From: DASZGI01 sp035938995
Lineage (GTDB): Bacteria > Actinomycetota > Actinomycetes > Streptomycetales > Catenulisporaceae
Assembly: GCF_035938995.1 (NCBI RefSeq)
Contig: NZ_DASZGI010000291.1
Span: 1-18,949, forward strand
Length of the DNA: 18,949 nt
Direction of reading: 5' to 3'
Below the pieces are notes generated by a model. It was not told the origin of the DNA. It saw only the letters and a program-made list of their open reading frames with translations, and ran no database searches. Shown piece by piece: positions 13,162 to 18,949 of the stretch (position 1 is the stretch's first letter; each line of letters opens with the position of its first letter). The translations under genes were made by a program, and so were the position numbers.

Positions 13162-14490
13162 ATGAGTGTTGTGGAGGCCGGGCAGTCGCTCGTCGTGGAC
13201 CCGCTTCGCTGGCCGGACCTGGTGCGGGTGCCGCCCGCCGGGATCAAGGCGAGGATGGCGCGGCGTTTCTTCGCCCGCATCGTGGCGCGGCTGCCGCTGC
13301 GCGTCGTCGGCCCGTCCGGGCGTCGGCTCGGCGGGGGCGGCGGCCCGGACTCGCCGGTCATGCAGCTGCTGCGGCCGGCTGAGTTCTTCGCCCGGCTCGG
13401 CACCGACGGCCTGATCGGCTTCGGCGAGGCGTATCAGTGCGGCGCTTGGGACACCGAGGACCTGGCCGGGGTGCTCAGGGTGTTCGCGCAGCGGCTGATC
13501 GAGCTCGCCCCGCACCGGATCCCGCGCAAGATCCGCTCGCTCTACAACGCGCGGGTGCCCACGGCGGAGGATGCCGACCTCCCCGGCGCCGTGCGCAACG
13601 TCGAGCGGCACTACGACCTGTCCAATGATTTGTTCGAACTCTTCCTCGACGAGTCGATGACGTACTCCTCGGCGCTGTTCGGTCCGCAACTGGCGGCCAC
13701 CGGATACCCCGACCCCGAACCCGACGCGGACCCGGAGCACCCGGACGAGTTGCGCGGCGTCGCCCTGCGCGACGCCCAGATGCGCAAGGTCGACTCGATC
13801 CTCGACGCGGCCGGGGTGCACGAGGGCTCGCGAGTCCTGGAGATCGGCTCCGGCTGGGGCGCACTGGCGATGCGCGCGGCCGGGCAGCGGGGCGCGACCG
13901 TCACGACGCTGACCCTCTCCCGCGAGCAGAAGGCCCTGGCAGAGGCGCGCATCGCCGCGGCGGGCCTGAGCGACCGGATCGAGGTGCGGTTCGCCGACTA
14001 CCGTGAGGCCGGACCGCCGGCGGACGGCCTCTGCTACGACGCGGTGGTGTCGGTGGAGATGATCGAGGCGGTCGGGGAGAAGTACCTGCCCGACTACTTC
14101 CAGTCGATCGACCGGCTGCTGGCTCCCGGCGGCCGCGCGGCGATCCAGGCGATCACCATGGCCCATCAGCGGATGCTGGCCGTGCGCACGTCGTACACCT
14201 GGCTGCAGAAGTACATCTTCCCCGGAGGGCTGATCCTCTCCGTGCAGGCGATGGAGCAGGCCGCCCGCGCCCGCACCCGGCTGCGACTGGTGCGCCGGCT
14301 CGACTTCGGCGAGGACTACGCGCAGACCCTGCGGACCTGGCGCGAACGGTTCGACGCCCGCTGGCCCGCCGCCCGCGCCCTCGGGTTCGACGACGTCTTC
14401 CGCCGCACCTGGCGCTACTACCTCGCGTCCTGCGAGGCCGCGTTCGGGACCGGGTACCTCGGGGTCTCCCAGCTCACCTTCGCCCGCTGA
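13162..14490 (+). CDS. cfa: Cyclopropane-fatty-acyl-phospholipid synthase family methyltransferase
   Basis: 442 residues from the ATG at 13162. A GTG 23 codons earlier is less likely. CAGAAT lies 7 nt before this ATG, so it may be leaderless. The N-terminal lipid-binding part (about 1-140) precedes VERHYDLSNDLFELFLDESMTYSSALF (148-173), the family hallmark. The SAM site is VLEIGSGWGALAMRA (225-239), followed by SVEMIEAVGEKY and QKYIFPGG. The enzyme adds methylene (or methyl) from SAM to a cis double bond of membrane phospholipids. E. coli has Cys at the YSC position and this protein has Ser, as I recall for many actinobacterial members. Residues about 174-200 are an acidic, proline-rich insertion (PDPEPDADPEHPDE) between the hallmark and the SAM domain. 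The desaturase in this window could provide its substrates. Tail-to-tail with the transporter gene, 7 bp apart. Confidence 0.9.
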   Translation: MSVVEAGQSLVVDPLRWPDLVRVPPAGIKARMARRFFARIVARLPLRVVGPSGRRLGGGGGPDSPVMQLLRPAEFFARLGTDGLIGFGEAYQCGAWDTEDLAGVLRVFAQRLIELAPHRIPRKIRSLYNARVPTAEDADLPGAVRNVERHYDLSNDLFELFLDESMTYSSALFGPQLAATGYPDPEPDADPEHPDELRGVALRDAQMRKVDSILDAAGVHEGSRVLEIGSGWGALAMRAAGQRGATVTTLTLSREQKALAEARIAAAGLSDRIEVRFADYREAGPPADGLCYDAVVSVEMIEAVGEKYLPDYFQSIDRLLAPGGRAAIQAITMAHQRMLAVRTSYTWLQKYIFPGGLILSVQAMEQAARARTRLRLVRRLDFGEDYAQTLRTWRERFDARWPAARALGFDDVFRRTWRYYLASCEAAFGTGYLGVSQLTFAR

Positions 14491-14497
14491 CCACGGA

Positions 14498-15418
14498 TCA
14501 CGCGGCCGTCTCGCACACCTCCTCGGCCGCCGGTGCGGCCGGGGCGACCTCGGCGACATTCCCGCCGGCCGGCTTCCTCGTCGACAACCAGCACCCCGCG
14601 ACGATCAACGGGAAGCCGACCGCGATCCCCGCGGTGAACGGCTCGCCGAGCACGATCATGCCCAGCACCACCGCGACCGCCGGGTTGACGAAGGTGATGA
14701 TCGTCGAGCGGACCGGCCCGACCTCCGCGATCAGCAGGAAGAACAGCAGGAACGCCGCCGCCGTGCACACCACGCCGAGCACCGCGATCGCGCTGAGCGA
14801 CGCGGCCGACGGCACGGTGTGCGGGTGGGTGAAAATGGCCGCGGGCAGGTAGGCCACGGCGACCGTGGTCAGCGCGAGCGAGAGCACTGCCAGGCTCGGC
14901 ACGCCGGACAGATAGCGGTCGGCGATGATCGGAGCGGTGGCATAGCCGACCGCGACCAGCAGCACCTCGCCCATGCGCGGCGCCGATGCCGAGCCGAGAT
15001 CCAAGCCCATGACCGCGACGACCCCGCCGACGCCGACGAGCAGCCCGAGCAGCCGGGTGCGGTCCAGCGCGGAGCGGTCGCCGAGCCGCCATACGATGAT
15101 CGTGCTGATCAGCGGGACCGCGGCGATGAGCAGGCCGGACAGGCTGCTGCTGATGTGCTCCTCGGCATCGTTGAGGAACAGCCAGGGCAGCCCGATCTCC
15201 AGCACGGTGAACGCCAGCAAGGGCCGCCACAAATGCAGCGTCGGCCGCACCAGCCCGCGGCGCAGCGCGATCGGCAGCAGGATCGACGCGGCGATCGCGG
15301 TCCGGCAGAACACCAGGAACGGCGCGCTGACGCCCTCGAGCGCCACCTTGATGAACAGGTATGGAATACCCCAGATCACCGACATCGTGCTGAAAAGCAG
15401 CCAGCCCCGCTTCGACAC
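14498..15418 (-). CDS. EamA/DMT-superfamily transporter
   Basis: 306 residues from the GTG at 15418, preceded by GGAGGGG with a 6-nt spacer. A TTG at 15433 is in frame but lies within that site. About ten hydrophobic helices form two EamA repeats: the first begins WLLFSTMSVIWGIPYLFIKVAL, the second at about 150 with VLLVAVGYATAPIIADRYL. It ends STIITFVNPAVAVVLGMIVLGEPF, the typical end motif of the second repeat, then a cytosolic Ala/Glu tail. Such proteins are inner-membrane exporters of amino acids, nucleosides or other metabolites. The substrate cannot be read from sequence. TAACAT (minus strand, 15448-15443) is a possible -10 within the divergent gap. The nearest neighbour downstream is convergent cfa. 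Confidence 0.88.
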   Translation of the reverse strand: MSKRGWLLFSTMSVIWGIPYLFIKVALEGVSAPFLVFCRTAIAASILLPIALRRGLVRPTLHLWRPLLAFTVLEIGLPWLFLNDAEEHISSSLSGLLIAAVPLISTIIVWRLGDRSALDRTRLLGLLVGVGGVVAVMGLDLGSASAPRMGEVLLVAVGYATAPIIADRYLSGVPSLAVLSLALTTVAVAYLPAAIFTHPHTVPSAASLSAIAVLGVVCTAAAFLLFFLLIAEVGPVRSTIITFVNPAVAVVLGMIVLGEPFTAGIAVGFPLIVAGCWLSTRKPAGGNVAEVAPAAPAAEEVCETAA

Positions 15419-15532
15419 GTAACTCCCCTCCAATCTCTGTGCATGTTACTTCGCGGCGCCGACAGCAAACAGCCGTGCAACCTCCGGACGCCCGCCATGA
15501 GACCCTCGCTGCAAGGAGGGAGCCGCCACCCC

Positions 15533-16075
15533 ATGACCGACCCCATCCATTCTGATCACGCCCACCCCCACTTCACCTACCCCGAACTCGCCGCCACCCG
15601 CGATCCCTCCGCCCTCCCACCCGGCTACAACCACCTCCACCACCGCGCCGCAATCGGCACCGGTCGCCGCGCTTTCACAGTCGCCGGTTCCGCTGTCGTC
15701 GAATGGCGCATGCACGAGGGGATGCACGTCCGCCCGAAAGCCGACGCCCCTCGCGCGGAGCCCGGAGTCAGCCTCACCCTCACCCTCGGTGCGTGGCCGC
15801 TGAGCGTCACCGCTCCGTGCCGCGTCGTCTGGACTGTCGACACCGACCGCGCCATCGGGTTCGCATACGGCACCCTGCCCGGCCACCCCGAGCGAGGCGA
15901 GGAAGCCTTCCTGGTCGAACTCGCCGATGACGGCACGGTCCACTTCACCATCACAGCGTTCAGCAGGCCGGGCGCCTGGTACACCCAAGCGGCAGGTCCC
16001 GTTGTGCCGGTGCTCCAACGCGCTTATGCACGCGCATGCGCCAAGGTCCTTCGCCGCGTCGTCTCTCGCGCTTAA
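15533..16075 (+). CDS. DUF1990 (UPF0548) family protein
   Basis: 180 residues from the ATG at 15533. AAGGAGGG is 12 nt upstream, and another in-frame ATG at 15497 lies before that site. The family core is visible: FTYPELAATRDPSALPPGYNHLHHRAAIGTGRRAFTVAG (about 14-52), then WRMHEGM, a beta-rich middle (SLTLTLGAWPLSVTAPCRVVWTV), AIGFAYGTLPGHPERGEEAFLVEL, and ITAFSRPGAWYTQAAGPVVPVLQ near the end. This is the usual full length. The family occurs in actinobacteria and plants and has no proven function. The N-terminal tail is His-rich (HSDHAHPH). It is divergent from the transporter gene and 55 bp upstream of the four-repeat membrane protein, with a palindrome over its stop codon. Confidence 0.87.
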   Translation: MTDPIHSDHAHPHFTYPELAATRDPSALPPGYNHLHHRAAIGTGRRAFTVAGSAVVEWRMHEGMHVRPKADAPRAEPGVSLTLTLGAWPLSVTAPCRVVWTVDTDRAIGFAYGTLPGHPERGEEAFLVELADDGTVHFTITAFSRPGAWYTQAAGPVVPVLQRAYARACAKVLRRVVSRA

Positions 16076-16081
16076 GCGCGA
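16066..16081. terminator. Perfect 16-bp palindrome over the DUF1990 stop codon
   Basis: TCGCGCTTAAGCGCGA is self-complementary. Its TTAA centre contains the TAA stop. As RNA it gives a 6-bp stem with a 4-nt loop. It could be a weak terminator or a protein-binding site in front of the next gene. Confidence 0.4.
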
Positions 16082-16130
16082 CCGGAACCGCTACGGGAAC
16101 CACTCACCCCATCCCCGCGTCCTTGCCCGC

Positions 16131-16952
16131 GTGACGACTAGCGCCGCGACGACGACAAGCCGCCTCCGCTCCTCGCTCTCGACCGTTGAGCGACACCCGC
16201 TGAGCAAGGTCCCAGAAGTCACCCTGTACTTCTGGATCACCAAAGTGCTTACGACCGGCATGGGCGAGACGGCGTCGGACTTCCTCACCCGCGTCTTCGG
16301 GAACATCCCAGCCGTCGGTCTTGGCGCCATCCTGTTCGCGGCGTCCCTCGTCCTCCAGTTCCGCGCGCGCCGTTACGTGGCGTGGATCTACTGGACGACG
16401 GTCGTCATGGTCAGCGTGTTCGGCACGATGTGCGCCGACGTGCTGCATGTGGGCCTCGGCATCCCGTACGCCGTGTCCACCACCTTCTTCGCAGCGGCCC
16501 TGACCGTGGTCTTCGTGGTCTGGTACCGGGTCGAGGGGACGCTGTCGATCCACAGCATCCACACCCCCCGCCGCGAGCTCTTCTACTGGCTGACCGTGGT
16601 GACGACCTTCGCCCTGGGCACCGCCGCGGGAGACCTGACCGCGACGACCCTCGGCCTCGGCTACTTCTCCTCCGGCGTGATGTTCGCCGTCGTGATCGCG
16701 GTCCCGGCGCTCGCGCACTGGAAGCTCGGCCTCGGCTCGATCGCAGCATTCTGGTTCGCGTACGTCGTCACCCGCCCCCTCGGTGCGTCCTTCGCCGACT
16801 GGATGGCGGTGTCCAAGGCCCGCGGCGGCCTCAACATGGGCCTCGGCCCGACGACCCTGGCCTGGAGCGTCCTGATCCTCGCCTTCGTCGTCTACCTCGG
16901 CGTCACGCGCACCGACGTCGAAGGCGCCCAACGCCCGGCCCACGCCCGCTGA
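16131..16952 (+). CDS. COG4705-type multi-spanning membrane protein with four internal repeats
   Basis: 273 residues from the GTG at 16131. No ribosome binding site or better start is visible, so the N-terminus is uncertain. After a 25-residue polar head the protein is hydrophobic, with about eight membrane helices. It is built from four copies of a unit: a helix ending in G-x4-D (GETASD 45-50, GTMCAD 98-103, GTAAGD 163-168, GASFAD 218-223), a short polar loop, often a Gly-Leu-Gly, and a second helix. The second and third copies are the most alike (GTMCADVLHVGLG against GTAAGDLTATTLGLG). I recognise it as the conserved membrane-anchored protein family COG4705, whose function is unknown. The four buried Gly/Asp motifs suggest an ion-binding or transport role, which is inference. 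It may share a transcript with the DUF1990 gene. Confidence 0.8.
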   Translation: MTTSAATTTSRLRSSLSTVERHPLSKVPEVTLYFWITKVLTTGMGETASDFLTRVFGNIPAVGLGAILFAASLVLQFRARRYVAWIYWTTVVMVSVFGTMCADVLHVGLGIPYAVSTTFFAAALTVVFVVWYRVEGTLSIHSIHTPRRELFYWLTVVTTFALGTAAGDLTATTLGLGYFSSGVMFAVVIAVPALAHWKLGLGSIAAFWFAYVVTRPLGASFADWMAVSKARGGLNMGLGPTTLAWSVLILAFVVYLGVTRTDVEGAQRPAHAR

Positions 16953-17017
16953 CCGCACCACCTTCGCGCACGCCACCCCGTCCGATAGCCCGCGCCCTCT
17001 CCCGCTCTGCTGTACCC

Positions 17018-18379
17018 GTGAAGCTGGCCTTGGAAATCCGGCTGGCGGCGGCTGACGAGGACAACCCGGCTCTTGGCGTGTCGATCTCGGGGACTGGCGG
17101 ATTGACCCTCGAAGCGACCTACAACACGCCACCCGCGACCCCGACGGACTTGTACGCGGACTATCTATCCTGTGAGAGGACACCTGAGAAGGCGTCGTAC
17201 CTCGGAGACCCGTCACCCACGCTCGTCGCAAAGCTCTCTGACGCGGATCCGGGCGACGTCTTGCTCACCGGGGATTTCGCCATCTGGCCGGCCGACCACC
17301 CGGACCAGCGGTTCGAATTCCGGCAGCACTATCTCCTGAACGGCAGATTCGGAGGCGGCCCGGTCCCCGAGAGGCTCGCCGACGGCGTCACCTATGGGTG
17401 GCAAGTGCGTGCCGACGACGGGACGGACACGTCAGCCTGGTCGAAGACTTGCTGTTTCACGGTCGACGTGACGCAACCGGCGGCCCCTGTGGTGGCTTCG
17501 TCGAACTACCCGCCGAACGTGCTCAACCCGGGCGGTGTTCCGGTGGACTTCACTTTCACGCCCAACGGCTCGACCGATGTGATCGGATACCAGTTCTCCT
17601 GGAACAACGGCGGTGGAAACGTGATCGTTTGGGGCCATGGCCCCGACGGCACCCCGATCCCGCCGAATCCCTTCGCAGACACGCAGACAACTGTGAAGGC
17701 TAAGCGCAACGGCACGGTGACCGTGAGCCTTATCCCGCCACCGACAGGGTTCGACACGATTTACGTCCAGAGCATCGACCACGCATTCAACACGTCACCG
17801 ATTACGCAGTACGCGTTCTACTTCGCCGACACGGCCCCGACCATCACGCCCTTGTCGACCTCGCAGTTCGACACCCCGGTAACGTTGAAGCTGGCCCCGA
17901 ACCCGGCGGTCGGCAAGGTCCTCAGCTACACGGTTGAAGACAACGGCGGCACGCCTCAGACAATCGCCGCCGGAACAGGCGGAACCGCCACCGTCACTGT
18001 CACGCTCAACGCAATCTACGGTAACGACATCACTGTGGCGAGCAACAGTGCGAACGGCTGGGTAAGCTCCGACGCCGACTTCCGCCAGTACTTCGACACG
18101 ACGCCAACGGTGACTTCCGCCGACTATCCAGAAGGGGCGACAAGTGGCGGCGTCGGTATCCCAGGCACGTTCAATTTCGCGGAAAGCATCCCGCACACGG
18201 CGTCGTTCACGTACCAATTCGACGGAGAACCCGCGGTCACCATCCCGGCCGCCACGGACGGCACAGCCCAAGTGACCTGGGCACCGACGTTCAGCGGCTT
18301 CCACGTCCTCAACGTGTACGGAACCACGGCTGATGGCATCAACATGCAGCCGTACTACTTTATCTTCTTCGTGAACTGA
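17018..18379 (+). pseudogene. Ig/fibronectin-like repeat protein, probable 5'-truncated remnant of a large exported protein
   Basis: 453 residues from the GTG at 17018, the first plausible start; no ribosome binding site. The sequence starts in mid-domain: LALEIRLAAADEDNPALGV...LEATYNTPPATPTDL is how the end of a DNRLRE/galactose-binding-like domain and its linker look in large actinobacterial extracellular proteins. Then come beta-sandwich units at about 37-150 (ending LADGVTYGWQVRADDGTDTSAWS), 155-270, 272-365 and 366-453. The units starting APVVASSNYP (157) and TPTVTSADYP (362) are alike. There is no signal peptide, membrane helix or sorting signal, so as it stands it could not be exported normally. 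The coding frame is intact and uses less extreme GC codons than its neighbours, suggesting separate ancestry. It could alternatively be a complete cytosolic gene with an unusual start. Confidence 0.6.
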
Positions 18380-18419
18380 CCGCCCGACAACAGAAGACAA
18401 GAGACAGCAAACAGCAATC

Positions 18420-18466
18420 GAGCCGCCCCGCGTCTAGTGACACTCCGTCCGGACGCGGGGCGGCTC
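18420..18466 (+). terminator. Very strong hairpin terminator
   Basis: GAGCCGCCCCGCGTC (18420-18434) and GACGCGGGGCGGCTC (18452-18466) pair perfectly over 15 bp around a 17-nt loop, 41 bp past the stop of the preceding gene. It is the strongest stem in the window and lacks a T-run. Confidence 0.85.
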
Positions 18467-18949
18467 ATGTCTGTGGAGGCGACGCGCCGACTCTCAGCGC
18501 AATCACCCGCGCCGCGCCTGTGCACCTTCAGGTCTCCCGGAACCGCTGGCGAGCCACCGATCCACACGCGATCGTCCGGCCGCCTAGTCGTCCGCGTCCG
18601 CTGCGGACATCCGTGTATCGGGGCTGAATGACACTGAACATGGGGCCAAAGATCATCGGTGGGCGCATTGATTCCACGTGCGTCGACGTTCGATCTGTTG
18701 CGGTCTGGACTTCGTGACCGCAATCCGCGGAGCGGTCAACACACGGCGTCGCGGGATGCCCGTCGCCGCGGCGCCAGATCACAACAAAACATCTCAAACT
18801 CACCTAGCGCCGCAGCAGCGCAAGGCACTCGCGCGGATCAGGCGTAGAGGTGCGCCTATACCCCTTGACCCGCCGCCAGGTGAACGCTACGTTTCCCCAT
18901 CGCAAAGCAATTTCACAGGCATGACTTTACTTCATATACGTGAACAAGC
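18467..18949. other. Right-end region without a supported gene
   Basis: About 480 bp. Short open frames on both strands (for example 18528-18803 minus, 91 codons) have mixed third-position composition, no ribosome binding site and no recognisable domain. GC content falls towards the right end. The only clear element is the promoter at 18865-18893. Confidence 0.5.
18865..18893 (+). promoter_or_regulatory. Sigma-70-type promoter pointing out of the window
   Basis: TTGACC (18865-18870), a 17-nt spacer and TACGTT (18888-18893) match the actinobacterial housekeeping consensus TTGAC(A/C)-N17/18-TANNNT. Transcription would start near 18900 into AT-richer sequence leading beyond 18949. Confidence 0.6.

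Noticed and set aside
16382..17017. Upstream extension of the Ig-like protein through the membrane-protein gene
   Set aside because: This part is the +1-frame shadow of the COG4705 gene, Arg/Pro-rich with no domain. The real homology starts only near 17018.
18528..18803. 91-codon minus-strand frame near the right end
   Set aside because: No ribosome binding site, no recognisable motif and codon use unlike the other genes.

Overview
The window comes from a high-GC actinobacterium. Genes are GC-rich at third positions, GTG starts are common, several genes look leaderless, and the gene set (biotin-dependent acyl-CoA carboxylase beta subunit beside birA, a TamR/Tam pair, a membrane desaturase with a TetR gene, NDH-2, cyclopropane-fatty-acid synthase) is typical of Streptomycetales or Catenulisporales. 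The species cannot be named from the sequence. It reads as chromosomal, mostly core or conserved-accessory DNA. No insertion sequence, integrase, CRISPR array, rRNA or tRNA was seen.

Layout. Positions 1-2806: an acyl-CoA carboxyltransferase (minus), preceded at the left edge by what may be the start of its small partner, and divergent from birA, whose protein carries a repeat-rich acidic insertion. Positions 2920-5607: a small membrane protein with a bacterial PH-like domain, a terminator, then a GAF-GGDEF diguanylate cyclase with an unusual C-terminal domain. Positions 5650-7785: an ArsR-type regulator with a His-rich tail (minus), a TamR-like MarR regulator (minus), and the divergent trans-aconitate methyltransferase, with three operator-like sites between the last two. 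Positions 7856-9571: a TetR regulator and a membrane fatty-acid desaturase (both minus), with a striking 31-bp dyad upstream of the desaturase. Positions 9846-11033: a YcaQ/AlkZ-type DNA glycosylase (minus). Positions 11034-11559: a long non-coding leader with hairpins and a perfect TATAAT, leading to type II NADH dehydrogenase (11560-13005). Positions 13162-14490: cyclopropane-fatty-acid synthase, converging on an EamA transporter (minus, 14498-15418). Positions 15533-16952: a DUF1990 protein and a membrane protein built from four internal repeats. Positions 17018-18379: an Ig/Fn3-like protein that looks like the 3' remnant of a large exported protein, closed by a very strong hairpin. The last 480 bp hold no convincing gene but end in a good sigma-70-type promoter pointing out of the window.

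Functional themes: membrane lipid supply and modification (carboxylase, biotin ligase, desaturase, CFA synthase), respiration and citrate-cycle stress (NDH-2, TamR/Tam), DNA alkylation or crosslink repair, and c-di-GMP signalling. I did not find a clear multi-gene novel system. The best leads are the ADKPL-repeat insertion in the biotin ligase, the 31-bp dyad before the desaturase, the leader region of ndh, and the four-fold repeat membrane protein.
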